A DNA stretch of 43,163 nucleotides from Deinococcales bacterium (GCA_025352125.1 JANXTZ010000043.1:1-43163); one strand, 5' to 3'. Numbered from the stretch's first letter, positions 1 through 7,299 are shown. Numbers and translations are program-made. The notes: a model not told the origin generated them from the letters alone.

Positions 1-746
1 TCACTCAGAACGCCAGCCCCGACAAATTGCCCAAGAGCAAACGCGCTTTCGTTCAGTTGATTGTTCCCCCTTCTCGAGCCTGGGGCGCAAGATTCAACTG
101 CTTTGCATTCACCCTCGAGCGCTGCCAAGGCATACTTTCGCGGTGCTTCCGTGCTCGAGGCTGCCTTATTCAAAACTTGAGGTGTGGGCTTGCCAGTGTT
201 CGCAGTCTTGGCGGGTGTTGGTGCTTTCGTGGTGAATCGCTCGAGCATCGCCTGTAATGCCTCAGAAATCGGCTCGAGTTCCCCAGAGGGTTCTAACTCC
301 CATTGGTAGGTGTTCCCGCTCGGGTGAGCACTTGGGGGCAGGACAATGTAACCACCCTCGCCGCGAACATCACCGACATGCACCCCGTCAAGCTCGAGGG
401 GTTTATTGCGCTCACCACTCGAGGCAAAGAACAGATGCACACCACCGCCGCCGCTTCGTGCTCGAGGAACGGTCTTGGTAAGCTCGAGAATGGCTTGAAC
501 TTCTGGGCACTCGAGGCTGTCTTGCTCGAAATCAAGTACGGTCAGGTTTGAGACAGTACCGCACACCACGGCAAGACCTTTCACTTTTTCGTTTGTAAAG
601 AGCACTCTTGCTTTGTTGGTGCTCATCGGCTTTTCTTGCCAAGTTTTCCAAGACCCGAGAGGTTTCTTATCGTTACCAACGGGAAGAACAGACCAAGGCT
701 GTGCTTGCTCGAGGTGAGAGAGTGCCGCGTTTAGAATTTTGGTCAT
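1..746 (-). CDS. Bifunctional DNA primase/polymerase (PrimPol), 3' end outside window
   Basis: An open frame reads leftward from ATG 746 to the window edge without a stop (about 248 codons). It carries the archaeo-eukaryotic PrimPol fold typical of plasmids and integrative elements. The visible motifs are VLDFE (catalytic acidic pair, about residue 70), SGGGGVHLFF (Ser/His motif, about residue 103) and DVRGEGGYIVLPPSAH (about residues 127-142). They are followed by the linker signature RRGNNQLNESAFALGQFVGAG, which usually precedes a C-terminal helicase-like region. Family knowledge: such proteins prime and extend DNA during element replication. It lies 83 bp downstream of an excisionase-like gene on the same strand, so both probably belong to an element inserted at the neighbouring tRNA-Ser. 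Function is confident; the fusion state of the missing C-terminus is unknown. Confidence 0.9.
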   Translation of the reverse strand, partial: MTKILNAALSHLEQAQPWSVLPVGNDKKPLGSWKTWQEKPMSTNKARVLFTNEKVKGLAVVCGTVSNLTVLDFEQDSLECPEVQAILELTKTVPRARSGGGGVHLFFASSGERNKPLELDGVHVGDVRGEGGYIVLPPSAHPSGNTYQWELEPSGELEPISEALQAMLERFTTKAPTPAKTANTGKPTPQVLNKAASSTEAPRKYALAALEGECKAVESCAPGSRRGNNQLNESAFALGQFVGAGVLS

Positions 747-829
747 GCTGCACCGCTATTCAGCACACTGAACTCGAGTGATACAATGAACTCAGTTCTC
801 GAGTGCCGCGCTTGTCCAGGGCGCGGCAT

Positions 830-1060
830 TTACTTTGCACCGCCCTCGAGTTGTTTTGCTTCCCATGCCTCGAGTGAATCAAGAGGGATTCTGATAACAG
901 GGCGTTTCGTGCCAGGGTTGCCAATGCGAAGGCATGGAAGTTCATTGGATTTGATGAGGTTGTACACAAAGTTTTGATGCACTCCCCAACGTGTCGCAAC
1001 GTCAGACACACCAAAAAATGCTTTAACCGTCGCTGTTTGCGGGTTCAAAATAGTATTCAA
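830..1060 (-). CDS. Excisionase-like helix-turn-helix protein
   Basis: A 76-residue protein with a MerR/excisionase-type winged HTH: FFGVSDVATRWGVHQNFVYN (residues about 15-34) is the helix-turn-helix, followed by a basic strand and a C-terminal DSLEAWEAKQ helix. The start is TTG 1060, preceded by GGGAG at a 7-nt spacing. Small proteins of this kind act as recombination directionality factors or as repressors in integrative elements. It sits directly upstream of the PrimPol gene on the same strand, which supports membership of the left-hand element. A role as excisionase rather than transcription regulator is inference; no integrase of this element is in the window. Confidence 0.75.
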   Translation of the reverse strand: MNTILNPQTATVKAFFGVSDVATRWGVHQNFVYNLIKSNELPCLRIGNPGTKRPVIRIPLDSLEAWEAKQLEGGAK

Positions 1061-1132
1061 GGTAAAACTCCCAACGGGTTACGCTCGAGCAATCAATACT
1101 CGAGGTGAGAACACAAGGCGATTGCCGTGTTC

Positions 1133-1663
1133 TCAAACGTTGGGAGCGCAAGTTGTTTGTATTTGTGGGTGACACTCGAGCGGAGGGGCATTTATTCGCT
1201 GCTTGGTACAGTTTTTAGATTTTTCTGTGTAAGAAATGTAATTTTTCAGAACTAATTGAAGCTCAAGAAAAATTTCTAATATAGTTTCATGAAGTTTGTT
1301 AGTAGTTGATACCAAACAGGAAGTAATACTCCCAGCAATTTGTTGAGCGCACTCCAATGAAAGCTTATTTGCTTTTTCTTGTAACTCGATTAAAAAGTCT
1401 TCAGATACGTCTTCAGATTTTAATTCTTCTTCCGTGAAACCTAAACGCAATTGCGGCGAAACTACACCAACAATTAACTTATGACATTGCTTTGATTTCA
1501 TGAATTCCCGCAAGAATTTTTTTACACCTTTGGGCGTTGATTTGGGTGGAATATACAGGTTGAATTTTCCAAGTGAGAGAACAAGACAAACCCCATGTGA
1601 TAACGCACGGATATCATACCGTCTTTTAAGGATTGACATTTTCTGGTTCACCTTCGAGAGCAT
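1133..1663 (-). CDS. Hypothetical protein, AT-rich orphan at the element edge
   Basis: A 176-residue protein that I do not recognise. It has a mixed alpha/beta N-terminal part (residues about 10-60, ending in FLREFMKSKQ) and a long helical C-terminal half with several Cys residues; no signal peptide or membrane segment is evident. The start at ATG 1663 fits a leaderless transcript, because TAAATT lies exactly 6 nt upstream; an internal ATG at 1639 is the alternative. The gene is clearly more AT-rich than its surroundings and, apart from its 3' end, lacks the CTCGAG motif that fills the rest of the window. This suggests later acquisition as cargo between the excisionase-like gene and the tRNA-Ser junction. 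Function unknown. Confidence 0.65.
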   Translation of the reverse strand: MLSKVNQKMSILKRRYDIRALSHGVCLVLSLGKFNLYIPPKSTPKGVKKFLREFMKSKQCHKLIVGVVSPQLRLGFTEEELKSEDVSEDFLIELQEKANKLSLECAQQIAGSITSCLVSTTNKLHETILEIFLELQLVLKNYISYTEKSKNCTKQRINAPPLECHPQIQTTCAPNV

Positions 1664-1669
1664 GATTAG

Positions 1670-1675
1670 AATTTA
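1670..1675 (-). promoter_or_regulatory. -10 box of a leaderless promoter
   Basis: TAAATT on the minus strand, 6 nt before ATG 1663. The same TANNNT-N6-start geometry recurs at other genes in the window, and no ribosome binding site is present here. Confidence 0.5.
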
Positions 1676-1798
1676 TCATCTTTCTTGTATTTACACAACT
1701 GCTTACCCATTTTCTTCTCTTAACATCACGTCTCGAGATTCGGAGTACAGTTTCTTGCCTAATTTTTTCTATCTCCCACGCATCTCCCACGAAGTCCA

Positions 1799-1842
1799 AA
1801 AATCAGACCCTCGAGCATAAATTGTCTCGAGGGTCTGATTTT
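1799..1842. terminator. Bidirectional rho-independent terminator with CTCGAG stem
   Basis: A perfect 17-bp inverted repeat (1799-1815 and 1826-1842) around a 10-nt loop. The stem runs from AAAATCAGACC to CTCGAG, so it begins with A and ends with T runs and can work in both directions. It lies between the left element's orphan gene and the 3' end of tRNA-Ser, and would end the tRNA transcript. Confidence 0.85.
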
Positions 1843-1867
1843 AAAATACCGTTCTGTACAACATTTT

Positions 1868-1957
1868 TGGCGGAGAGGGAGAGATTCGAACTCTCGGTAC
1901 AGTTACCCATACACACACTTTCCAGGCGTGCTCCTTAAACCGCTCAGACACCTCTCC
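1868..1957 (-). tRNA. tRNA-Ser(GGA)
   Basis: A 90-nt cloverleaf with acceptor GGAGAGG/CCTCTCC, discriminator G and encoded CCA. The anticodon stem CACGC/GTGTG holds loop CTGGAAA (anticodon GGA). The long variable arm is typical of class II Ser tRNA, and the T-loop is TTCGAAT. Its 3' end faces the left-hand element, so it is a plausible attachment site for that element. Confidence 0.95.
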
Positions 1958-1985
1958 AGGAATACCCGAAACTCGAGCGCGTCCG

Positions 1986-2014
1986 AGTGTATCAATGATT
2001 TTGAATCACGTCAA
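1986..2014 (-). promoter_or_regulatory. Promoter of tRNA-Ser
   Basis: Minus-strand TTGACG, 17-nt spacer, TACACT. It is about 30 bp upstream of the tRNA-Ser 5' end and matches the sigma-70-type consensus with good spacing. Confidence 0.75.
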
Positions 2015-2022
2015 TCAAACGC

Positions 2023-2051
2023 TTGACACGGTTTGCCCTCAGTGTTACAGT
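2023..2051 (+). promoter_or_regulatory. Promoter of the tRNA-Thr/Tyr unit
   Basis: TTGACA, 17-nt spacer, TACAGT, ending 35 bp before tRNA-Thr. It is divergent from the tRNA-Ser promoter a few bases away. Confidence 0.8.
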
Positions 2052-2086
2052 TTCAACTCGAGCGAGTTTTTGCTCGAGAATTTCAC

Positions 2087-2163
2087 GCCACTCTAGCTCA
2101 ATCCGGTAGAGCACCCGATTTGTAATCGGAAGGTTGTCGGTTCGATTCCGATGGGTGGCTCCA
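2087..2163 (+). tRNA. tRNA-Thr(TGT)
   Basis: A 77-nt cloverleaf. The acceptor GCCACTC pairs with GGGTGGC, the anticodon loop TTTGTAA gives TGT, the T-loop is TTCGATT and CCA is encoded. It is the first gene of a Thr-Tyr(-Gly) tRNA cluster, an order also seen in other bacteria. Confidence 0.95.
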
Positions 2164-2194
2164 AAAGTTTGAGCATTGACAGAAGTAACACCTT

Positions 2195-2279
2195 GGGTAG
2201 GTGTCCGAGTGGTTAAAGGAGACGGACTGTAAATCCGTTCGCATAGCGTACGATGGTTCGAATCCATCCCTGCCCACCA
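2195..2279 (+). tRNA. tRNA-Tyr(GTA)
   Basis: An 85-nt class II tRNA. The acceptor GGGTAGG pairs with CCTGCCC, the anticodon loop CTGTAAA gives GTA, the variable arm is long, the T-loop is TTCGAAT and CCA is encoded. It is 31 bp downstream of tRNA-Thr and probably co-transcribed with it. Confidence 0.95.
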
Positions 2280-2284
2280 AGAAT

Positions 2285-2314
2285 CTCGAGCTTAAGCTCG
2301 AGTTTCTTTTTTTA
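2285..2314 (+). terminator. Terminator after tRNA-Tyr built from two CTCGAG sites
   Basis: The 18-bp palindrome 2285-2302 (CTCGAGC, loop TTAA, GCTCGAG) is followed directly by a T-rich run with only one C (2303-2314). The stem consists almost entirely of the over-represented motif. Confidence 0.8.
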
Positions 2315-2317
2315 GAC

Positions 2318-2346
2318 TTGCAAGAAACCGTTTATATCGCTAAACT
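2318..2346 (+). promoter_or_regulatory. Promoter of tRNA-Gly
   Basis: TTGCAA, 17-nt spacer, TAAACT, ending 10 bp before tRNA-Gly. Together with the terminator just upstream it suggests that tRNA-Gly is an independent transcription unit. Confidence 0.65.
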
Positions 2347-2356
2347 CGAGGGGAAT

Positions 2357-2432
<76 letters not shown>

Positions 2433-2437
2433 CGTGT

Positions 2438-2473
2438 AGGACACACTTTATGCTTGGTGTGTCCTTTCTTTTT
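2438..2473 (+). terminator. Terminator just inside attL
   Basis: The 9-bp inverted repeat AGGACACAC/GTGTGTCCT with a 10-nt loop is followed by TTCTTTTTT. It would end the tRNA-Gly transcript in the integrated state, replacing the original terminator displaced to the far side of attR. Confidence 0.8.
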
Positions 2474-2478
2474 TGGGC

Positions 2479-2504
2479 TTTCACCACACACTTTCACCAC
2501 CACT
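2479..2504 (+). repeat. Tandem TTTCACCAC repeats near attL (candidate integrase arm sites)
   Basis: Two tandem copies, TTTCACCACACAC and TTTCACCACCACT, start 47 bp inside the left core. The 16-mer CACTTTCACCACCACT (2489-2504) recurs exactly at 15064-15079 near the other end. Tyrosine integrases of the lambda type bind short tandem arm sites in this position; the assignment is inference from position and symmetry. Confidence 0.65.
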
Positions 2505-2562
2505 CGAAAAAAATTACTTTTTGTGGTGGTGTTTTACCAGTCTAAATTTTGTTTTCTGAGTG

Positions 2563-3561
2563 TTACAAATACACGCCCAAAATTCGAGCAATCTCGAGTA
2601 AGTACGTCGCCACCCGCACGGCTTTCTTCGTGCCACGCCCGAACTCATCCACCAAACCGTAATCTTCAGCGGCAAGCGGGAATCCGACGCTCACGGGCAA
2701 GGTTTGATCCGAACTGATCTTGAAATCAAGCACCCAATCCACGAACATGTCAAAGCCGCCCAGCGCGTCCACAACGTGCAACAACTCGGGTGCAGCAACG
2801 CTCGAGGGTGGTTCAACCGCCTCTCTCGCAATCGCCTCCCTCACCGCCTGCGCCAAAGCAGGATTCACCCGCGCGGCATTCTCGAGATCGAGTTCAAGTT
2901 GCTCGGCAGCGTTTACAAATCTTGTGTATTGTCGTTTAACACGGACTTCCTTTGGTTTAACTGAAATCTCTATATTTTTGCTGGCATTGGCTATTACACA
3001 AAGTAGTGTGTGACGACTCCATGCCCTATCCGAATGTGCTTGAACATCAATGATGCCATATCGAATAATTTGCTGAAATTGTGCTTCTGAACGCTGTTGG
3101 ATGACTCCTTTCACATTGGAGTATTTGAATCCAAGTTTTTTTATCCAGTGAATTAGGTCGTCAATTGGCTCGAGAGAACATTTCAAAATTATTGTGCTGG
3201 TCTTAAACCACAGGATCGCAATGTTGAGAACTCGATTTCCATGTTTTGCTCGAGATTTGATTTGTTGCTGGTGTATGTGAACCGTTGCTTGCGGACGTTT
3301 CACGTCTTTCAGTTTAAGCATCCTTGCGTATTCGTCCCAGGTTTCGCTTTCGTCCCAATCAGCTTCTTCTAAAAGCCGTTGGAATGTCCTAGGGTTAACT
3401 TTTGCAATTGTCGCAAGTTGTGCGGCAGTTTTTCGGACGCCTTGATCTTGAAGCACTTGCAAGGATTGAACGTATTTAACAATGTTTTGGCGCACCTCGG
3501 GACGGGTATTTGGAGGCTCGAAAAGTTTTAGAACCTGTCCTTGATTCAACAAAAACGACAC
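2563..3561 (-). CDS. HTH protein with element-specific C-terminal domain
   Basis: A 332-residue protein of unknown family. An HTH-like stretch, KTAAQLATIAKVNPRTFQRL, lies near residues 44-63, followed by an AT-rich middle region without recognised motifs. The last about 110 residues resemble the C-terminus of the protein at 11193-12029: both have VV..LGG.D.F..W...F..SSD, then LVDE.GRGTKKA and a hydrophobic helix to the end. It faces attL, divergent from the excisionase-like gene, a place where element repressors or cargo often sit. The start GTG 3561 has AGGAA immediately before it; TTG codons slightly downstream are alternatives. Base composition changes within the gene (AT-rich 5' two thirds, CTCGAG-rich 3' end), which suggests a chimera. 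Confidence 0.75.
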   Translation of the reverse strand: MSFLLNQGQVLKLFEPPNTRPEVRQNIVKYVQSLQVLQDQGVRKTAAQLATIAKVNPRTFQRLLEEADWDESETWDEYARMLKLKDVKRPQATVHIHQQQIKSRAKHGNRVLNIAILWFKTSTIILKCSLEPIDDLIHWIKKLGFKYSNVKGVIQQRSEAQFQQIIRYGIIDVQAHSDRAWSRHTLLCVIANASKNIEISVKPKEVRVKRQYTRFVNAAEQLELDLENAARVNPALAQAVREAIAREAVEPPSSVAAPELLHVVDALGGFDMFVDWVLDFKISSDQTLPVSVGFPLAAEDYGLVDEFGRGTKKAVRVATYLLEIARILGVYL

Positions 3562-3628
3562 TTCCTATCAATTTGTTTCCTCACCGCACTCGGATATTAA
3601 TCTGATTGTGAGTCACGGAGGCACACTT

Positions 3629-3871
3629 ATGGAAATGATAGCACAACAAAAACGACATTTGGCTACAGTCGGACTTACAGCACCAACAATCGAGCGTAAA
3701 GTGCTCAACACAGAGCAATTTGCGCTTGCTGTTGGCATTGGCATCAATCGCGCGAGAACAATGGTAAAGCAAAAGCGCATCAGGCACGTGCTTTATGGTC
3801 GGCGCATTTGCATTCCAATTTCTGAGGTTGATGATTTTCTCGCTCGAGAAATGTCCGAGGTTGAAAAATGA
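3629..3871 (+). CDS. Excisionase-like helix-turn-helix protein
   Basis: An 80-residue protein when started at ATG 3629, which has GGAGG 7 nt upstream (3617-3621); the frame is open back to GTG 3608. The core LNTEQFALAVGIGINRARTM is a helix-turn-helix. It is followed by a basic wing (KQKRIRHVLYGRRICIP) and ISEVDDFLAR, the arrangement of MerR/excisionase-type domains. It is the first gene of the rightward replication operon and overlaps the next gene by ATGA. By position and fold it is the likely recombination directionality factor partnering the integrase at 13771, though a purely regulatory role is possible. Confidence 0.8.
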   Translation: MEMIAQQKRHLATVGLTAPTIERKVLNTEQFALAVGIGINRARTMVKQKRIRHVLYGRRICIPISEVDDFLAREMSEVEK

Positions 3872-4647
3872 ACCGCCTTGGCGAAGGCGGTTCTGGGACT
3901 GGCAAAAGTATAGCACTTCGGGGGGAAGATACCCTTTTTCGAGCAATCCAACTCGCAGACCTTCCCGCGTTGCTCGAGCAGTATTATCCCGAGTCTCGAG
4001 CAGTCTCAGGACGTGCAGGACGTGTCAAACGAGTCTGGGTTTCGGACTCTCGAGATTTTAATGCGAGTTTGAAACGATTCCCTGATGGCGTTTGGCATCT
4101 TCACGACTTCGTGAACAACGTTGGACACGACGCTTTCAGTTTTTTGGTTGACATTGTGGGCATGACCAAAAAGCAGGCAGCCGAAAAGCTGCTCCGTGAT
4201 GCTGGACTCGAGCAAAATCGAACCAGAACACACGGCAAACCACAGCCGAAACTCGAGATTAAACCGACGCCGGACATGCCCAAAGAATTACGCGACTGGG
4301 TGACAACCTGGCGGCGCGTGGGTGGTGTTCAGGTTGGTCTTGACGGTGCGAAGCTCGAGACTTTGAACGCCTTCGCCGTGTGGCTTGCTGATGCACTCAC
4401 ACCGTACAGGGCGCAACTCGAACGCATCGCGGCGGGTGTCACCCTCGAGCACTGCATTGACGCCTTCAATGGCGCTACACCTCGAGTTTGCGCTTGCGAA
4501 AAACGATATACTTCAAAACTCGAAATATGGGATACCGACAACGACGGTAAGGAATTCTCCAGACTGGCTTACGGTTGCGAACCGTGTGGGTTGGTGTGGA
4601 CAACCTCAGAACTCGAGGAAGCACGTGCTGCACGAGGTAAATCATGA
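3868..4647 (+). CDS. Replication protein with zinc-less CHC2 primase-like domain
   Basis: 259 residues. The segment around residues 29-115 (PALLEQYYP ... HDAFSFLVDIVGMTKKQAAEKLL ... AGL) follows the pattern of the N-terminal CHC2 domain of DnaG-type primases: an early helix, then .DAF.F...I.G.....A...L....GL. The zinc-binding Cys residues are absent. A separate Cys4 cluster, VCACEK (about residue 211) and YGCEPCG (about residue 239), may form a zinc ribbon at the C-terminus. ATGA overlaps couple it to the genes on both sides. Role in initiation or primer recognition for the adjacent DUF3987 protein is inferred from this pairing, which is common in phages and integrative elements. Confidence 0.7.
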   Translation: MNRLGEGGSGTGKSIALRGEDTLFRAIQLADLPALLEQYYPESRAVSGRAGRVKRVWVSDSRDFNASLKRFPDGVWHLHDFVNNVGHDAFSFLVDIVGMTKKQAAEKLLRDAGLEQNRTRTHGKPQPKLEIKPTPDMPKELRDWVTTWRRVGGVQVGLDGAKLETLNAFAVWLADALTPYRAQLERIAAGVTLEHCIDAFNGATPRVCACEKRYTSKLEIWDTDNDGKEFSRLAYGCEPCGLVWTTSELEEARAARGKS

Positions 4648-6446
4648 TACCTCGAAGCGGCGAAGATGTGCTCGAGGAATTTAAGCGCCAAGAATTTGCG
4701 ATTTGGCAACAAGGCGGCGAAATTCGCACGGACGAAAATATCCCCGAGGGATTGAAAAGCTGGGCGAACAACGCCATTTTCAAAAAAACTCTGCTTAAAA
4801 TCTTGCCGCACGAGCCACAGGCTTACGATGTCGAAAATGTCACTGACACAAAACCGGGCACATCGCTCGAGGATGGTCAACCTTCTGCCCCGAGCGGCAT
4901 AAAAACGCAAAAAAGTGAAACTGATCAGCCTGCGGCGTGGCAAGCGCCCGTGCTGTTCGATGACGCTTTGCCATCTGTCGAAAGTCTCGATCCGGAGTTG
5001 ATTCCCGCTGCGATTCGAGAATTTTGTGTCGATATCGCCATCAGGCTTAACGCACCCTTGGCGTATCCTGCTGCGGCAGTAATCACAGTTGTCGGAGCAT
5101 TGATTGGACGGTCTTGCGCCGTGCGCCCGAAAATGCTAGACCCGTGGAAGCCGTTTGCGAATTTATGGTGTGCATTGATTGCGCCCTCGAGCATTGGCAA
5201 AAGCCCAATTCTGGAAGCTGCATTGAAGCCAATTTATGACCTCGAAAGCGCCTGCACAAAAGTGGCGCAAGAAAACGTTCATGCGCGTGGGATTCTCGAA
5301 ATTAAATTGAGTGCAATTAAATCGAAATTGCAAACGGATTTTAAAAACAAACCAGAAGCGTCGAGTCCAAACGAAGCCGCATTCCAAGAACTGCAAGCCA
5401 ATCTCGAGAAAACCGCCACAACGAAACGATATATAATCAATGATGCAACTGATCCATCACTTTGCGATGAGCTTGCAAAAGCCCCCAGGGGCTTACTTCA
5501 GGTGCGTGACGAACTAACAGGCTTTCTCGCCAAGCTTGAAAAAGAACACTACAGCCCCGCGCTGTACCTCGAACTTTGGAATGGCAATGCGCGAATCTCG
5601 CAAGATCGTCGCACCTCGCCAAGCACACGAGTTGAGGCTGGTTGTCTCAGCATTTTGGGTGGCATTCAACCCGCGAAGCTTTTGGGCTACGTCCGCGAAG
5701 CTTACCGCAGTGGCGCGTCGGATGGATTTTTACCGCGTTTTCAGCTTGCGATTTGGGCAGATGATTTTGGCGAATGGAAATTTACAGATTCGCCGCCGAA
5801 TCGGGAATCTCTACGAAATTATTCCGACCTTTTAAAGAAAATTGACGGATTGACAGAGCGGGATTTCCGCGATTACGGCGCAAAAGCTCAGCAAGACGAC
5901 GAAGACCCGATTCCTTTTTTTGCCATGTCCCAAGCCGCTTACGAAGTTTTTAAGGAGTACCAGATTGCAACAATGAAGAAAACGAAGAGGGACGATTTCG
6001 GTCAACCCGAAGATGAATTCCTGGGGAAAATGGGTAGGTTATTCGCTGCGCTGGCTTTGATTTTTCACGTGATCGACGTGGTTTCTGGCACGAGTCCAAG
6101 CGGCGACATCACCGAATCAGCCGCGTTGCAAGCGGGACTTTGGTGTAAAAATCTCGAACAGCACCACAGAAAAATTATTGCACTCGCAAAAACCGTGACA
6201 CCGAGCCGTGAATTGGCACGAAGAATTGAAAAGGGTGACGTGCTCGACGGTATGCGAGTGCGCGAAATTGGGCGCAAAGAATGGTCGGGTCTTAACTCGT
6301 CCGCAGCATTTAATGCTGCATTCGCCGAACTCGAGGATAGAAATTGGCTGCGAATTGAAACCGAAGAAACCGAAGGTCGTTCGGCTCAGGTTATTCGGCT
6401 TAATCCAGGATTGAAAAAGTCAAAAAAAGGCGGGGAAAATGGATAA
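4644..6446 (+). CDS. DUF3987-family replication ATPase (primase/helicase-like)
   Basis: 600 residues, typical of DUF3987 proteins that accompany primases in phages and plasmids. After a variable N-terminus (1-100), the domain begins near DPELIPAAIREFCVDIA and contains VGALIGR. A Walker A-like loop, APSSIGKSP, lies at about residues 179-187. The helical insert follows, and then RDELTGFLAKLEKEHYSPAL, where the DE pair is the likely Walker B-like acid. The C-terminal part (about 430-600) is helical and ends in a winged-helix-like segment. It starts at ATG 4644, overlapping the upstream stop by four bases. Probable role: helicase or initiator for element replication; direct activity of this family is poorly known. 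Confidence 0.85.
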   Translation: MIPRSGEDVLEEFKRQEFAIWQQGGEIRTDENIPEGLKSWANNAIFKKTLLKILPHEPQAYDVENVTDTKPGTSLEDGQPSAPSGIKTQKSETDQPAAWQAPVLFDDALPSVESLDPELIPAAIREFCVDIAIRLNAPLAYPAAAVITVVGALIGRSCAVRPKMLDPWKPFANLWCALIAPSSIGKSPILEAALKPIYDLESACTKVAQENVHARGILEIKLSAIKSKLQTDFKNKPEASSPNEAAFQELQANLEKTATTKRYIINDATDPSLCDELAKAPRGLLQVRDELTGFLAKLEKEHYSPALYLELWNGNARISQDRRTSPSTRVEAGCLSILGGIQPAKLLGYVREAYRSGASDGFLPRFQLAIWADDFGEWKFTDSPPNRESLRNYSDLLKKIDGLTERDFRDYGAKAQQDDEDPIPFFAMSQAAYEVFKEYQIATMKKTKRDDFGQPEDEFLGKMGRLFAALALIFHVIDVVSGTSPSGDITESAALQAGLWCKNLEQHHRKIIALAKTVTPSRELARRIEKGDVLDGMRVREIGRKEWSGLNSSAAFNAAFAELEDRNWLRIETEETEGRSAQVIRLNPGLKKSKKGGENG

Positions 6447-6900
6447 ATGGCTTTCTCGTTTGAGGTCACTGTCAGTTAATGGCAGTGACCCCCAAGCCAA
6501 AACTGAAAGTATTCAACTTGATCAAACATCCCTTCTGTCGGTTTCTGACAGTGCCACTTCTGGAAAATTGCTGGAAAATGTTCAAACACCTTTAAAACCA
6601 GAAGTGACCGAAAATATTTTAAGAACTTCAAAAACCGCACCGCCATTAACCGCCAAAAGCCCCCCATCTACCCTTCTGCCGGTTTCTGGCAGTGCCATTT
6701 CTGGAAAACCGTTAGAATTTTCCGAACTCCTCGAGTCTGCCCGTACTCTCCTCGCCGCTCGAGTTTGGGAGTCAGCAGACCGTAGGCTTGTTGCAGCACT
6801 GATTGCGGCCCTCGAGAATCCCAAGACCTGGGATTGTTCCCGAACTGCCGCCCTCGAGCTTTTAACAGGCATGGTGAACCAAGCTCGAGGTTTGAATTGA
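6439..6900 (+). CDS. Small protein with internal duplication
   Basis: 153 residues, unknown family. It starts at ATG 6439, eight bases inside the DUF3987 gene, so translation is probably coupled. The N-terminal half is Ser/Thr/Pro-rich and contains two copies of a 16-residue unit, SLLSVSDSATSGKLLE and TLLPVSGSAISGKPLE, encoded by the 47-bp DNA repeats at 6530 and 6671. The C-terminal half (from about residue 94) is helical, with LLAARVWESADRRLVAALIAALE. The low-complexity N-terminus looks like a linker; the DNA repeats inside it may have a role of their own. The position behind the replication genes suggests a replication accessory protein. Confidence 0.65.
   Translation: MDKWLSRLRSLSVNGSDPQAKTESIQLDQTSLLSVSDSATSGKLLENVQTPLKPEVTENILRTSKTAPPLTAKSPPSTLLPVSGSAISGKPLEFSELLESARTLLAARVWESADRRLVAALIAALENPKTWDCSRTAALELLTGMVNQARGLN
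6464..6490 (+). repeat. 11-bp hairpin in the 5' part of the small-protein gene
   Basis: GGTCACTGTCA, loop GTTAA, TGGCAGTGACC: an 11-bp stem with one T-G wobble. Its CTGTCA/TGGCAG core resembles the hairpins inside the two downstream 47-bp repeats. Confidence 0.6.
6530..6717 (+). repeat. Two 47-bp direct repeats, each containing a hairpin
   Basis: Copies at 6530-6576 and 6671-6717 begin CCCTTCTG and end in TCTGGAAAA plus a diverged tail. Each holds a 5-bp hairpin with loop GGTTTCT: CTGTC/GACAG in the first (6535-6551) and CTGCC/GGCAG in the second (6676-6692). The one stem difference is compensated on both sides (T-A to C-G). They are in frame and also encode a repeated peptide, so protein-level duplication is an alternative explanation. 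Iteron-like origin repeats are possible because replication genes lie directly upstream. Confidence 0.6.
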
Positions 6901-7199
6901 AGCCCTCGAGCCTGGTCTGGGTTCGCTTGAACTCCGTCACCCTCATCCGCGTGGTTCGCTCGAACATCACCCGCCAATGGGTTGCGGGTCTGATCGGGCG
7001 TACCACACGCCTTAAAAGCTTGGACAATCTGAATCTCGAGCAACTGACCGAACTCAATCAGTGGCTTACTAAGCACTCCAATGCACAACTCGAGCTTTTG
7101 TTTCTCGAGTTTCTGAAAGGTTTAAATCATGACCGCTGCCGAAAAATACCAGAATGCTCTGATGGAACAAATGCGCCCCACAGCAACAACGATCCTTGA
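6897..7199 (+). CDS. Possible small basic protein
   Basis: An open frame of 100 residues starting at TTG 6897, with GAGG six bases upstream (6887-6890) and a TTGA overlap with the previous stop. The first 75 residues form a plausible protein (RSNITRQWVAGLIGRTTRLK, then LEQLTELNQWLTKHS and a Leu-rich helix). The last 20 overlap the start of the next gene in another frame and look less natural. There is no ATG start and no recognised family, so it is held with caution. Confidence 0.4.
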   Translation: MKPSSLVWVRLNSVTLIRVVRSNITRQWVAGLIGRTTRLKSLDNLNLEQLTELNQWLTKHSNAQLELLFLEFLKGLNHDRCRKIPECSDGTNAPHSNNDP

Positions 7200-7299
7200 C
7201 CTTATGCGCTCGAGTTCGCGCCCTCGTCCTGAAGGTATGATCCAAGATTTCGAGCTTGCACACTCCCGAATCTCCTGGTGCTTTAGGGTTGAAAATTAA
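7129..7299 (+). CDS. 56-residue small protein
   Basis: ATG 7129 to TAA 7299, preceded by GAAAGG at a suitable distance. The product begins MTAAEKYQNALMEQMRPTAT and ends ISWCFRVEN. Its stop shares the TTAA palindrome 7296-7299 with the stop of the convergent coiled-coil gene, a tight packing that supports both. No family recognised. Confidence 0.5.
   Translation: MTAAEKYQNALMEQMRPTATTILDLMRSSSRPRPEGMIQDFELAHSRISWCFRVEN

Noticed and set aside
6582..7088. 168-residue minus-strand frame
   Set aside because: Antisense to two overlapping plus-strand element genes, no start signals.
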